A DNA stretch of 64,000 nucleotides from Motilimonas sp. E26 (GCF_021278025.1 NZ_JAIBHJ010000004.1:1-64000); one strand, 5' to 3'. Counted from the first letter of the stretch, positions 19,550 through 28,155 are shown. A program made the numbers and translations. Notes: generated from the sequence alone by a model not told the origin.

Positions 19550-19705
19550 TCATGCTTTATGGGCTTCAACTGGCGGCTTCGCATTTTTTATTTTGATTAA
19601 AAAATACACCGCATAAAAGGTGCATAGGCCAACTGTGGTGCCAATAACAGCCATAGATGCAAGTCCGATAGGGTTGCCAAAAAGTAGGTCCATCCAAAGT
19701 TCCAT
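19550..19705 (-). CDS. DUF3149 single-pass membrane micro-protein
   Basis: This is a 51-residue protein that starts MELWMDLLFGNPIGLASM and continues with one membrane helix (about residues 16-38), ending in a short basic then acidic tail (KIKNAKPPVEAHKA). The MELW-DLLFGNPIGL start is the signature of DUF3149 as I remember it. The function is unknown. The ATG is preceded by gagg at a normal distance. The gene lies just after cobC on the opposite strand, with the two stops about 20 bases apart. Confidence 0.85.
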   Translation of the reverse strand: MELWMDLLFGNPIGLASMAVIGTTVGLCTFYAVYFLIKIKNAKPPVEAHKA

Positions 19706-19837
19706 CACTGTATCCTCATATATAGCTAGTGACGAAAGTGTAAAAACATCTCGTTTTAAATGTGATGATCCTGATCAAGCAAGGATGTTATAGCAACGTT
19801 AATCGAGTCAAGGCGAAAGGAATCTTCGCACAATTTG

Positions 19838-20734
19838 TTAATCAACAACACTGGCTGGCTCAATCTCTTGCGCAATGCTTGTGACTTGATAGCCGCTCTG
19901 CTCGAGTAGTTCAATCAGGTTGGATTCACCAGTAAGGTGTAATGTACCAACGACAATGAATGCGTCACTTTCTTTGGGGAGTGCAGTTAATTGCTCGAAC
20001 CAGTCTTGATTTCTCTCTAACATCATTGTTTGAAAAGCATTGAGATCTTTTTCTGGCTGGTCATTTGCAATGAGTAAGGTTGTTAATTTCGACAAGTTAC
20101 CTTGAGACCAAGCCTCTAATAACTTGGGAGCGAGTTGGTCGATTTCTGCTAACTCTTTCATACTTTGCTCAACAAATTCTTCACTCTCTTGCGCTAGCTG
20201 CGACATATTCCAGATTTGTTTTTGCATGTTTTCAAGTTGAACGATAGGTTTTTTGACTTTATTAGCGCTTTGAATGAAATGTTGATCAATACCCATTGCG
20301 GCTAAATAGCCAATTTGCTCTAACTTTAAATGCATGGCTGAAATAATAACAAACCAAGGTTGTAATGCTTTTACTTCAGGACGATTTAATCCCAGCGGCT
20401 TTAGCATAGCCTTTAAAGTGCGATATTGTTCAATAGGCATAACGTCAGCTAGCCTTTGCGGATTAGGTAAGTGGGTTAAGCGTTGTACTTCCTCTAAATC
20501 CGATTTTGTTACTCTGCTCATATCGACTTCTACGATAAGTTGTGAAGCATTATTGAATGCTTGTTCTATATGAGCGGGAAGAGGATAAAGCTCTTCACTG
20601 CCGACATGAATGGAGCCTAAAATGTGCAGTGTTGCATGATCTTGTTTGGTCAATTGCCAGAACGCAGGGGTGCTATTAGCAAAGCAAAATTGAGATACGA
20701 GGGTTGCAACAAAAAATAATACCATCCGTTTCAC
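19838..20734 (-). CDS. TraB/GumN family protein
   Basis: This is a 298-residue exported protein with a signal peptide (residues 1-19, cleavage after FCFA). The TraB/GumN signatures are LHILGSIHVGSEELYPLP near the start, LIVEVDMSRV, and the C-terminal FIVVGTLHLTGESNLIELLEQ. The family carries paired GxxH and E motifs thought to bind metal, and some eukaryotic relatives are proteases. The bacterial role is not settled. It lies before a short-chain dehydrogenase on the same strand with a 28-base gap, so the two may be co-transcribed. Confidence 0.9.
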   Translation of the reverse strand: MKRMVLFFVATLVSQFCFANSTPAFWQLTKQDHATLHILGSIHVGSEELYPLPAHIEQAFNNASQLIVEVDMSRVTKSDLEEVQRLTHLPNPQRLADVMPIEQYRTLKAMLKPLGLNRPEVKALQPWFVIISAMHLKLEQIGYLAAMGIDQHFIQSANKVKKPIVQLENMQKQIWNMSQLAQESEEFVEQSMKELAEIDQLAPKLLEAWSQGNLSKLTTLLIANDQPEKDLNAFQTMMLERNQDWFEQLTALPKESDAFIVVGTLHLTGESNLIELLEQSGYQVTSIAQEIEPASVVD

Positions 20735-20762
20735 ATTAGTTTCCTTTAAAAGAGTGTGCTAA

Positions 20763-21590
20763 TTAATCGCTTTTATTTAACAGGTAATCGAGCCAACGTG
20801 TTGGTAATACTCTTCGCAACAGAGCAAAAACATAGGTTGGCAAGGTAACATAATACCGCGCTTTGGGTTTAGGTGCTTGAATCGCGTGCTTGAGCGCGCG
20901 AAATACGGCTATGGGCTCTAGGGTAAATGCACTATTGCTTTCTGATGCGCTAAGGCGAGCAATTGTATTTTCATAAGCTTGCTGGTGATGGCTATTCGCA
21001 ATATTAATGTGTTGGTGAAATGCTCGTAGTGCATTATGTCTAAATTGGCTTTTGATGGGGCCGGGCTCTATTAAACATACATGGATGCCTGAGCCAGCTA
21101 ACTCTAACCGCAAGGTATCGGTTAATCCCTCTAAAGCAAATTTACTGGCGTTGTAGGCTCCGCGGTATTTCATCGCGACTAATCCTAATACCGAACTATT
21201 TTGTATAATTCGGCCATGACCTTGGCGGCGCATCACAGGGATAATAAGTTTGGTTAATTCATGCCAGCCAAATAAGTTGGTCTCAAATTGCTCCCTTAGG
21301 GCTTGTGTTGGTAAGTCTTCCACGGCGCCAGGTTGGCCAAAAGCTGCATTGTTGAATAAGATATCCAGTTTGCCATTAGTAGCAGTTAGAATTTCATCTA
21401 CTGCAAGCTGTATAGATTGAGGATCAGACATTTCCATATAAATAGCTTGGCAGCCTATTGCGCGTAAATGGGCCAAGTCTGATTTTTTTCGCGCTGTGGC
21501 AAAAACCTGAAAGCCAGCTTGTTGTAGCTGGGCTGCACAATAAAGACCGATTCCGCTAGAGCACCCGCTAATTAAAACTGTCGAATTCAT
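20763..21590 (-). CDS. Short-chain dehydrogenase/reductase
   Basis: This is a 275-residue classical SDR oxidoreductase. The NAD(P)-binding glycine motif SGCSSGIGLYCA, the NNA motif (FNNAAFGQPG), the catalytic Ser (NSSVLGL) and the YNASK motif are all present. The basic residue in ATARKKSDL favours NADP. The substrate is unknown. The C-terminus, with YVTLPTYVFALLRRVLP, could be membrane-associated. I chose the ATG giving MNSTVLISG; an upstream frame extension adds 11 residues with no family support. The gene lies upstream of the TraB-like gene on the same strand. Confidence 0.9.
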   Translation of the reverse strand: MNSTVLISGCSSGIGLYCAAQLQQAGFQVFATARKKSDLAHLRAIGCQAIYMEMSDPQSIQLAVDEILTATNGKLDILFNNAAFGQPGAVEDLPTQALREQFETNLFGWHELTKLIIPVMRRQGHGRIIQNSSVLGLVAMKYRGAYNASKFALEGLTDTLRLELAGSGIHVCLIEPGPIKSQFRHNALRAFHQHINIANSHHQQAYENTIARLSASESNSAFTLEPIAVFRALKHAIQAPKPKARYYVTLPTYVFALLRRVLPTRWLDYLLNKSD

Positions 21591-22175
21591 TATTTTCTCT
21601 ACTGATAGACATGAAATGTACAATAACCAAGGCTTAACTTAAGCAAAAAGGCGAGCTAACTCAAATACTCAAACATAATTTGTGTTGAAAAGTTGAACGC
21701 TCGGTTAAGGGCGTTATAATCCTTTTACTTACAAAATACTCAAATTTTGTATTTATATTCAGCCTTGGCTAAGGCTTGACTTAGTCCTATGATAAATAAA
21801 CATGAATTAGCAGTGCTGGACATTTTGCTAACAAATGTTTAGATATTCATTGTTAGCTAAGCAGTATTTAAACCCCTTTGGTAACATTCAAAATCACGTA
21901 ACCCATTGTTTTATAATGGTTTGAAAAAGGTTCAATATATTTTTGTGATCAAACTCTGTTTTCTGTTCTTTGTTTGGTAAATTATATTGATAATTTGTAA
22001 TGCGAAGGTAGTATGAAATTCCATAAGGCGGTGAGCAAATGATTTGCTATACCACCAAATAAGAATTTGTAACTAATTTGGTTACATTTAATGAAGAAAT
22101 AAAGTTCCAGCTGTATAGGATTTATACACACAGGAACTGACTTAAAACGCTGAGTCTATATTCAAGGAGCGACAA
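21591..22175. other. Long divergent leader between the SDR gene and the porin
   Basis: These 585 bases contain a good sigma-70 type promoter (21693-21720) but no reading frame. An 8-base inverted repeat, gctaacaa (21827) and ttgttagc (21850), and a tttgtgatcaaa box near 21944 that resembles half a CRP site lie within it. The porin ATG is preceded by caaggag. A long 5' leader is usual for regulated porins. Confidence 0.5.
21693..21720 (+). promoter_or_regulatory. Sigma-70 type promoter pointing to the porin
   Basis: TTGAAC and TATAAT are separated by 16 bases, which is close to consensus. It lies about 455 bases before the porin start, so the transcript would carry a leader of roughly 450 bases or produce a separate small RNA. 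Confidence 0.6.
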
Positions 22176-23198
22176 ATGTTTAAGAAAACTCTAGTAGCAG
22201 CTGCTTTAGCAACTGCATCGATGGGCGCAAATGCAGCAATTCAACTAGCTGGCGACGCAGTACAATTTTACGGTCAAGCTGCTGGTTTTGTTACAATTGC
22301 ATCACCTGATGCAAAAGGTGCAGACGAGACTATCACTGCAACGATCGAATCTCGTATTGGTTTCCGTGGTGTAGTTGAGTTTGAAGATTTCGGTCCAAAC
22401 TTCCTATGGCAAATCGAAGGTGGTAACGCAAACCACGGCGGCTTTGATTCTGCTACACCTTGGACACACAATGACAACGGTCAGCTAGGTGCTCGTGATA
22501 CTTACCTAGGTCTAGGCTTTGATGGCGTTGGTTCTATCAAATACGGTCGTCAGTTAGTTGCTGCTTACAATTACGTTGACTGGCCACACTCAAACCCTGG
22601 TCTAGGTAACGTGTTCGACTGGAACAACGATATTAACGGTGGTTATCAAGATCGTGCAGATAACGTAATCCGTTTTGATTCTGAAACCTTTAACGGTTTT
22701 AACTTCCAAGCAACTGTAAGTGGCATGGAATCGACTACTGATGCAATCGTTGCAAGTATTGCTGCATCTTACCAAGCTGGCCCTGTAAATATTCACGGCG
22801 GTTACTACAACCAAGCTGAATACAAAGATTCTGCTGGTGTTAAGAAAGGCGATACAAATTACGCAATTCTAGGTGCATCTGCTGGTTTTGATTCATTAAC
22901 GTTTACTGCTGCTGTTAAGCTTATGAACAATGAATTAGCAGACCAAGAGCAAATTGCATACTCTGCTACTGCTCAGTACGTTAACAACTCTTTTGTTTAC
23001 AAACTAGGTTACGCTGCAACTACCGATGCAGAGCAAAATGGCAACAAGATGAAAGATACTGGCGATACAGCTATCACAGCTCGTCTAGGTTACTTGTTAC
23101 CAAGCACTTACTTGTTCATGGATCTACGTAACTACAAAATGAACGCAGCAGATGGTTTTGATAACAACCTATTAATCGGTGCAGAATACTACTTCTAA
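22176..23198 (+). CDS. Gram-negative outer-membrane porin
   Basis: This 340-residue protein has a signal peptide (MFKKTLVAAALATASMGANA, cleavage after ANA) and a barrel that begins IQLAGDAVQFYGQAAGFV. The porin hallmark SRIGFRGVVEFEDFGPNFLWQIE is present and the chain ends in aromatic Phe (GAEYYF), the Bam recognition signal. The strand pattern suggests a 16-strand trimeric general diffusion porin. The codon choice (ggt, gct, gca, cta) and the strong caaggagcg ribosome-binding site suggest high expression. It is a single gene with its own terminator. Confidence 0.93.
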   Translation: MFKKTLVAAALATASMGANAAIQLAGDAVQFYGQAAGFVTIASPDAKGADETITATIESRIGFRGVVEFEDFGPNFLWQIEGGNANHGGFDSATPWTHNDNGQLGARDTYLGLGFDGVGSIKYGRQLVAAYNYVDWPHSNPGLGNVFDWNNDINGGYQDRADNVIRFDSETFNGFNFQATVSGMESTTDAIVASIAASYQAGPVNIHGGYYNQAEYKDSAGVKKGDTNYAILGASAGFDSLTFTAAVKLMNNELADQEQIAYSATAQYVNNSFVYKLGYAATTDAEQNGNKMKDTGDTAITARLGYLLPSTYLFMDLRNYKMNAADGFDNNLLIGAEYYF

Positions 23199-23236
23199 TA
23201 CGAAGTGAAACTACTGCCTTATTAATTTATGTAAAT

Positions 23237-23263
23237 GAGCACCTTCTGGGTGCTCTTTTTTTT
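23237..23263 (+). terminator. Rho-independent terminator of the porin
   Basis: The stem gagcacc / ggtgctc around ttctg is followed by eight Ts. It ends only about ten bases before the next start codon. Confidence 0.9.
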
Positions 23264-23273
23264 GAAGGAAATT

Positions 23274-24029
23274 ATGATGAGAATTTGGTTAAAAATGGTA
23301 ACAGTGGGGTTGCTGACTGTTTCATTTAGTAGTTTAGCTAAAGTTGAGGTGAATCTGAAAGATGATGTGAATGTATTAGTTATAAATGGCGAAGAGGTTG
23401 GCTTTCGTTTAAAAAAATTATCCACTTTGCAACTAGATAATGGCTTTAATCAAATTGTGGTTCGGGTCGCTAAACTGGTTACTAGGTATGGCGAGTATGA
23501 GAAATTTAATTCTGATCCAGTAGTCATAAGCTTTAACGCTGCCGATCAAAAATTGGATGTAGGTGTTGAAGATAGCATTAATACTGTCGAGCAAGCTGAA
23601 GCATTTAATCAGAATTCAGCTTTCATTATTCAGTCTGCAAAAGGTATTGATTATAAACAAGATAAGTTACCGTTATTAGGCGGTATTTCACGAGACTATG
23701 CTAAAGAGCTTAACGCATATAATCGTAAGAATGATATTACTGTAGCTGGTGCAGCGCAGACGGCTCTTAATAACAATACTGTTCAGAGTAATACGCAGTC
23801 AGCACCAGTTAGGGTTAACTCTACCGCTGTTGAAATGGTCCGCTATTGGTATAATGAAGCTGGTAAGAATGAGCAGAAGGCATTTGAAGATTGGGCATTT
23901 AGTAACCGAGTTGAAGTGAAGCAACCATTGATCTCTGATTCTAAGCCGTTAGAAATGTTAGCCTATTGGTATGCAAAGGCTGATAAAGCAGATAAATCTA
24001 GTATTCTTAGTTGGTTACTAAATAAATAG
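23274..24029 (+). CDS. DUF2057 / UPF0319 (YccT-like) exported protein
   Basis: This is a 251-residue protein with a signal peptide (cleavage near SSLAK). The VEVNLKDDVNVLVINGEEV and QLDNGFNQIVVRV stretches match the DUF2057 family. The function is unknown. The C-terminus holds two copies of a short repeat, AVEMVRYWYNEAGKNEQKAFEDW and PLEMLAYWYAKADKADKSSILSW, about 30 residues apart. The gene starts almost inside the porin terminator, with a gaagga ribosome-binding site. It may be expressed by read-through from the porin or from an overlooked promoter. Two adjacent ATGs are possible starts. Confidence 0.85.
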   Translation: MMRIWLKMVTVGLLTVSFSSLAKVEVNLKDDVNVLVINGEEVGFRLKKLSTLQLDNGFNQIVVRVAKLVTRYGEYEKFNSDPVVISFNAADQKLDVGVEDSINTVEQAEAFNQNSAFIIQSAKGIDYKQDKLPLLGGISRDYAKELNAYNRKNDITVAGAAQTALNNNTVQSNTQSAPVRVNSTAVEMVRYWYNEAGKNEQKAFEDWAFSNRVEVKQPLISDSKPLEMLAYWYAKADKADKSSILSWLLNK

Positions 24030-24075
24030 GCTTATTTTAGACTATCGCTTTTTACGCGCCAAATTAGCATTAGTG

Positions 24076-24117
24076 AGTTAGCTCGTGATGGGCTAACTAG
24101 ACTAATCGCATTAGTCT
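24076..24117. repeat. Two adjacent hairpins after the DUF2057 gene
   Basis: The first is agttagc (24076) with gctaact (24092). The second is a perfect agactaat-cgc-attagtct (24099-24117). There is no T-run, so they are not classical terminators, but they could protect or end the transcript between two converging genes. Confidence 0.5.
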
Positions 24118-24274
24118 GGCCTGAACTGTCAGTCGAGAAATGATGTTTCAGTATCTGCTTAGATTTGGGCTAAATTTCAACCTCTCCAAGTCGCTTTCTT
24201 CAAGCTCATGTTTTCCAAACCGGAACGGATGTGTTAGGCATCTATCTCAACTAAATAAGCTTGATTGTAAGTTA

Positions 24275-24727
24275 TTAATAGTAAGTAATCTTTTTCACTT
24301 TTTGTGGCATGCTTTGCATTTCGTTTATGTAATAAAGCTGCTCAGTATCTAATTCTAATTCGGTGGCATACATTTCACCCATTGGGTAGCTTTGCACCAC
24401 TCGTGCTCCTTTGATCAAGCCATCTACTTGGGCCTTTACCTTATCTGAGCCGATAATGTATGTGTTTAAGGTATTTTGACTGCTGATTTGTAGCCCATAA
24501 ACTTGTTCCGCTAGCTCTCTATAAGCATCGAGTTTAGATGCGCGGATAGCATTGAGCATTTTTTGCTGCTTAGTTACGCCAGGTTGTAAATCAATTGGAG
24601 CATAGCCCACTGCAATCAGAACAGGGAATTTTTCTGGTTTGACGGTTTCATACTCGATGTGCGTATTTGCAATTTGCGAACAACCACTAAGGAGTAATAC
24701 TGCAGCAATGAGAGGCGCTTTGAACAT
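24275..24727 (-). CDS. flgP: Flagellar outer-membrane lipoprotein FlgP (LPP20 family)
   Basis: This is a 150-residue lipoprotein with a lipobox LLLSGC (Cys16). The LPP20-like core includes KMLNAIRASKLDAYRELAEQVYGLQ and LIKGARVVQSYPMGEMYATEL. In Vibrio, FlgP forms part of the basal disk of the polar flagellum and is needed for motility. It lies 14 bases downstream of flgO on the same strand, so the pair is one unit. The divergent flgT completes the usual flgO-flgP-flgT trio. Confidence 0.92.
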   Translation of the reverse strand: MFKAPLIAAVLLLSGCSQIANTHIEYETVKPEKFPVLIAVGYAPIDLQPGVTKQQKMLNAIRASKLDAYRELAEQVYGLQISSQNTLNTYIIGSDKVKAQVDGLIKGARVVQSYPMGEMYATELELDTEQLYYINEMQSMPQKVKKITYY

Positions 24728-24741
24728 AGCGATGACTCCTA

Positions 24742-25566
24742 TTATTTTACAAATTCGACGGTACGACCGTTCACCCCTGAAGGGACGCTGGATCTTTGAA
24801 TATAGGCATCGTTCTTACCTGCATTTAAGCTGTTTTTAGCACCTATTAATAAGCGATTCGGAATGAAAGCACGTCCTGTAGACTCTACCAGTAAAGTTTG
24901 CATATTAATGGTTCTAACGTTCACTACTACACCTTCATCATTACGTGACATGGTGCCAGTGAAAATACGATAAACCGGAATTTTACTACGCAACTGGTCC
25001 CACTCTCGGCTAAATACGAAGTCACCTTCAGGAGTTACTTTTATTTTCCCTGTCGTTTTAAAGTCAATGACAGGCACTTCACGAATATGCAGTTCATGAA
25101 TAAACGCCTCAGAAATTGCCTGCCCGAGCCAATTCGTATTTTGTAAGTCATCAATATTAGATAAAGAAGTGACCGCAATAGGCGTTTTACTCGCGTTAGG
25201 ATCCCTATTTAGGGCTAGTTGATCGGCTAAAGCACGTATGATGTAGTCAAGCTCGCGCGCGCGGTCGCCCGGCAACATATCAGGTCGCTTCGGCTGAACT
25301 TGGCGCCAACTTCGGTATCCCGGAGAGACGTAGCTGCCATAGTATTGCGATTTTGTTTCATTATCAGCATGGCTCGTGGGTAATGTACTTGAACGGACAT
25401 AAATCGTATTGACTGAGGTTTGTGAATCGGCAGTATATTGCCGACTGTTAGTGGTAATATTTTCCGATGCATTCGGATCGATAATGACAATATCGTTTTT
25501 AGGTTGGGTTGCACAGCCAGACATTGTTATGGCGACACAACAGAGACACCAAGCTTGTTTGTTCAT
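24742..25566 (-). CDS. flgO: Flagellar outer-membrane protein FlgO
   Basis: This is a 274-residue lipoprotein; the lipobox is AITMSGC (Cys18). The FlgO domain covers the second half (MLPGDRARELDYIIRALADQL, then FIHELHIREVPVIDFKTTGK and YRIFTGTMSRNDEGVVVNVR). FlgO is an outer-membrane motility protein that works with FlgP. The first 90 residues are low-complexity linker. A sigma-28 type promoter lies 35 bases upstream of the start. Confidence 0.9.
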   Translation of the reverse strand: MNKQAWCLCCVAITMSGCATQPKNDIVIIDPNASENITTNSRQYTADSQTSVNTIYVRSSTLPTSHADNETKSQYYGSYVSPGYRSWRQVQPKRPDMLPGDRARELDYIIRALADQLALNRDPNASKTPIAVTSLSNIDDLQNTNWLGQAISEAFIHELHIREVPVIDFKTTGKIKVTPEGDFVFSREWDQLRSKIPVYRIFTGTMSRNDEGVVVNVRTINMQTLLVESTGRAFIPNRLLIGAKNSLNAGKNDAYIQRSSVPSGVNGRTVEFVK

Positions 25567-25600
25567 TTCATTCCCTCTATCGATCTATCTATAAATAGCT

Positions 25601-25627
25601 ATATCGACTTACATGCTCAATTCTTTA
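25601..25627 (-). promoter_or_regulatory. Candidate sigma-28 promoter of flgO-flgP
   Basis: On the minus strand TAAAGAAT, an 11-base spacer and GTCGATAT resemble the flagellar sigma-28 consensus TAAAGTTT-N11-GCCGATAA. The -35 is good and the -10 has two mismatches. The distance to the flgO start is about 35 bases. Confidence 0.55.
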
Positions 25628-25814
25628 GCTAAATAAAGCTTTAACACTTTAGTGACTACTAACGATGAACATTATGACTTTTGGCTAAATAATTAAAATT
25701 TAGGTAAATGTGACTAGTAAGCCCAATGTCTTGCTAACACCTCGGTTAGAAATAAAGCAATAAATGTACCAAGTGCCACAACTGATGTGCTGTTAACAAT
25801 CTGCAGTAGATTGT

Positions 25815-25833
25815 TTTGGCCTAAATATTGCTT
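25815..25833 (+). promoter_or_regulatory. Candidate sigma-54 promoter of flgT
   Basis: TTTTGGCCTAAATATTGCTT has GG and GC separated by exactly ten bases, as required for the -24/-12 elements (consensus TTGGCAC-N5-TTGC). It lies about 140 bases upstream of flgT, in the divergent region with flgO. Confidence 0.6.
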
Positions 25834-25971
25834 GCTTATTGCTTTAAGTCTAAATGTCACTTGAAATAGTATTGGCTCTATATTGTTCTCGTACTTGGGC
25901 GTTTATTCAATTTGGGCTGTGGTCAATGGTCTTTTATCGACTCGTTTATTTTGTATCAGTGAGGCTGTGTT

Positions 25972-27135
25972 ATGGCTAAGTTTATCTGCATTTTTTGGTT
26001 CATTATGGTTACCAGCTCGGCACAAGCGGCATGGTTTGAAGCCCAAGGGCAAGCGCCTATTCTCAATGACGATATAGCTCAAGCTCGGGAAAGTGGTGTG
26101 AAAGACGCTGTCAGACAAGCGCTATTGTATGCAGGCGCTTCTATCAAAAGCTTACAGCAACTTGATAATGGCATTTTAGCTAAGGAGCAGTTACAGCTGG
26201 CCGGAGAAGGTGAAATTAGAGGCTTGAAAGTAACGAGTGAACGTATTGAAAATGGTTTTATTTATGTTTCCGTTCAAGTAGATGTTTTAGCGAGTGATCA
26301 ACCTCGCTGTCAGCAACAGCAATATGCCAAATCTTTGGCATTGGTTCGTTTTAAGCTTAGAAATAGAGAGCAAGCAATAAATGGGGGAATATTTCATATT
26401 GATAGTGAATTTACAAGCAAGCTTAATAATCTGTTAAGCCTCAATCATAGTGCCTTTGATGTGCGCCAATTCATTAATCAAAATGTTAATTTTAATCCTA
26501 ATTTACTTGATGCTAGGCACCATGCGGTACGTGATCAAGTCATTGCTATCGCCAGTCGGGCTGATAGTCAGTTTGTGCTGCTGGGGAGTATCGATGATGT
26601 TTCCGTTGAGCGAGACAAGAAGCAACCATACGACTTCTTCTTTAAAGAGGCACCAAGAAATTTTTACTTAAGTACTTATTTATTTGATGGTCTATCTGGC
26701 GAGTTACTTGACGTTAAACACTATCGTCAGCGCGCAATGTGGACCTATAAAGAGCAAGATATTGTTGATTTATCTTCAAAAAAATTCTGGGATGCTCCCT
26801 ATGGTCAGCGTTTATTAGCCGTAATGGATGATGTGTTGATTAATACAACCGCTGCGTTGGAGTGTGTTGATACGATGGCAAAAGTTATTGCCGTTCATGA
26901 TGATAAGGTACAGATTAATCTTGGCAGTAAAAATGGTTTGAAAATTGGTCAAGCTATTCAGTTGTCACATAATGGCAGTTATACGGATCAATTTGGCATT
27001 CCACGCTTTCGTCAAGAGAGTAGTGCAATTCATACTAAGGTTATAGAGTTGTATCGGGATTCTGCAGTTTTGCAGGCGTTGGATTCACTGCCAGCGAGTA
27101 ACATCCAACTCAATGATTTTGCGAATATTAAATAA
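25972..27135 (+). CDS. flgT: Flagellar assembly protein FlgT (H-ring component)
   Basis: This is a 387-residue periplasmic protein with a signal peptide (cleavage after AQA, near residue 20). The N-terminal domain, WFEAQGQAPILNDDIAQARESG, precedes the middle and C-terminal domains (for example DKVQINLGSKNGLKIGQAIQL in the SH3-like end). FlgT builds the H ring around the LP ring of sodium-driven polar flagella in Vibrio and is needed for stator assembly. It has its own upstream region, with a candidate sigma-54 site, opposite flgO. Confidence 0.92.
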   Translation: MAKFICIFWFIMVTSSAQAAWFEAQGQAPILNDDIAQARESGVKDAVRQALLYAGASIKSLQQLDNGILAKEQLQLAGEGEIRGLKVTSERIENGFIYVSVQVDVLASDQPRCQQQQYAKSLALVRFKLRNREQAINGGIFHIDSEFTSKLNNLLSLNHSAFDVRQFINQNVNFNPNLLDARHHAVRDQVIAIASRADSQFVLLGSIDDVSVERDKKQPYDFFFKEAPRNFYLSTYLFDGLSGELLDVKHYRQRAMWTYKEQDIVDLSSKKFWDAPYGQRLLAVMDDVLINTTAALECVDTMAKVIAVHDDKVQINLGSKNGLKIGQAIQLSHNGSYTDQFGIPRFRQESSAIHTKVIELYRDSAVLQALDSLPASNIQLNDFANIK

Positions 27136-27201
27136 GCTTCAAGAGCGGCGTATTGAAATAAAAAGTATATTTAATAAAAGGGTTGAGTATAATTATGCCA
27201 T

Positions 27202-27278
27202 GCTTCCTTAGCTCAGTAGGATAGAGCGACCCCCTCCTAAGGGGTAGGCCACAGGTTCGACTCCTGTAGGAAGCGCCA
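27202..27278 (+). tRNA. tRNA-Arg (anticodon CCT)
   Basis: A full cloverleaf can be drawn. The acceptor stem is gcttcct / aggaagc, the D stem gctc / gagc, the anticodon stem acccc / ggggt with loop ctcctaa (anticodon cct, reading AGG), and the T stem acagg / cctgt with loop ttcgact. The CCA end is encoded. It lies between flgT and the converging flgN, inside the flagellar cluster. Confidence 0.97.
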
Positions 27279-27314
27279 TATTTGTCTGAACTAATACAGC
27301 TAATACAAAGCAGG

Positions 27315-27761
27315 TTACGCTTTTATGCCTTTACCGAGTAAACTTCCTCCTCTTGCTTGCCCTTTAGCATCGTATGTTAATGAATTAGCTGCTTTGGCCT
27401 GGTTGAGCACGCCGGCTAGATGCTGAGTAGTGCGCAAGCTCATTTCAATTAACTCACCATTAACGCTGTTTTGCTGCTGGCATGTAATAAATTGCTGCTT
27501 TATTTCATTCAATATTTGCTGCACGTCTTGAGCTGACTGATCTGTTAAAGCACTTGCTTCGGGGTGCTGTTGTATATTGAGATCCTGTTGCTCTATTTGT
27601 GCGAGTAAAGATTGTTTATCTTGTACCAACTGGTTAAGCGTATCTGAGTCGCGCTTTATTAGTGCTTGATACTCATCATCTATCACTTTTGCTAATAAGC
27701 TAGTGTTGTCAAGTTGCTGTTTTAGCAAAGCTAAAATTGAATCTGAGATTGAGTTAGGCAT
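27315..27761 (-). CDS. flgN: Flagellar export chaperone FlgN
   Basis: This is a 148-residue, almost wholly helical cytoplasmic protein (DSILALLKQQLDNTSLLAKVIDDE, then LIKRDSDTLNQLVQDKQSLLAQI). FlgN chaperones the hook-filament junction proteins FlgK and FlgL to the export gate. The size, the coiled-coil character and the position directly after flgM define it. Its ATG overlaps the flgM stop by one base. Confidence 0.88.
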   Translation of the reverse strand: MPNSISDSILALLKQQLDNTSLLAKVIDDEYQALIKRDSDTLNQLVQDKQSLLAQIEQQDLNIQQHPEASALTDQSAQDVQQILNEIKQQFITCQQQNSVNGELIEMSLRTTQHLAGVLNQAKAANSLTYDAKGQARGGSLLGKGIKA

Positions 27762-28081
27762 TAGACACCAAATGATTGACCGAATTTAGCTTCAAATTCT
27801 GTCATATTTTTAGCCAACTTGTCTGCATCAATTTTGTATTCACCGTTGAGTATCGCTTTTTTGAGGGTCTCAACACGCTCACGGTTAACCGCTGGCTCTG
27901 ACGACTGCTTTTTTAAGCTGTTCAATGCTTGTGCCTGTGGCGTTAAAGAAACAGAATCTTTACTTGCAGCCGGTTTACTTGGCGCTTGCTCATTCGCACG
28001 AGTCAATTGCTCTTGCTTTTGTTGTTTTTGTTCTACATTAAGGTTGGACCTGTTACCAACGTTGTGCATATTAATAGCCAT
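27761..28081 (-). CDS. flgM: Anti-sigma-28 factor FlgM
   Basis: This is a 106-residue negative regulator that binds FliA until it is exported through the finished hook. The N-terminal half is disordered and rich in Gln, Glu and Lys. The C-terminal sigma-binding helices are in RVETLKKAILNGEYKIDADKLAKNM. It is the second gene of flgA-flgM-flgN and has its own sigma-28 promoter just downstream of flgA, giving the familiar autoregulatory loop. Confidence 0.92.
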   Translation of the reverse strand: MAINMHNVGNRSNLNVEQKQQKQEQLTRANEQAPSKPAASKDSVSLTPQAQALNSLKKQSSEPAVNRERVETLKKAILNGEYKIDADKLAKNMTEFEAKFGQSFGV

Positions 28082-28121
28082 AATAACAACCTATCTAGAT
28101 GTAATAATACCGGTATTAGAT

Positions 28122-28148
28122 TTATCGGCAGCGATAGCACTAACTTTA
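28122..28148 (-). promoter_or_regulatory. Sigma-28 (FliA) promoter of flgM
   Basis: On the minus strand TAAAGTTA, 11 bases and GCCGATAA match the sigma-28 consensus almost perfectly. The -10 element is 40 bases before the flgM start and just after the flgA stop. Confidence 0.88.
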
Positions 28149-28155
28149 GCAGAAA

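Noticed and set aside
24140-24352. 70-codon open frame between the DUF2057 gene and flgP
   Set aside because: It runs into the end of flgP on the other strand, has no recognisable motif and no good ribosome-binding site.
25874-25889. Second sigma-54-like site (ttggctctatattgttc) close to flgT
   Set aside because: The spacing between GG and GT is nine bases, not ten, and the -12 box is TTGT; the site at 25815 is better.
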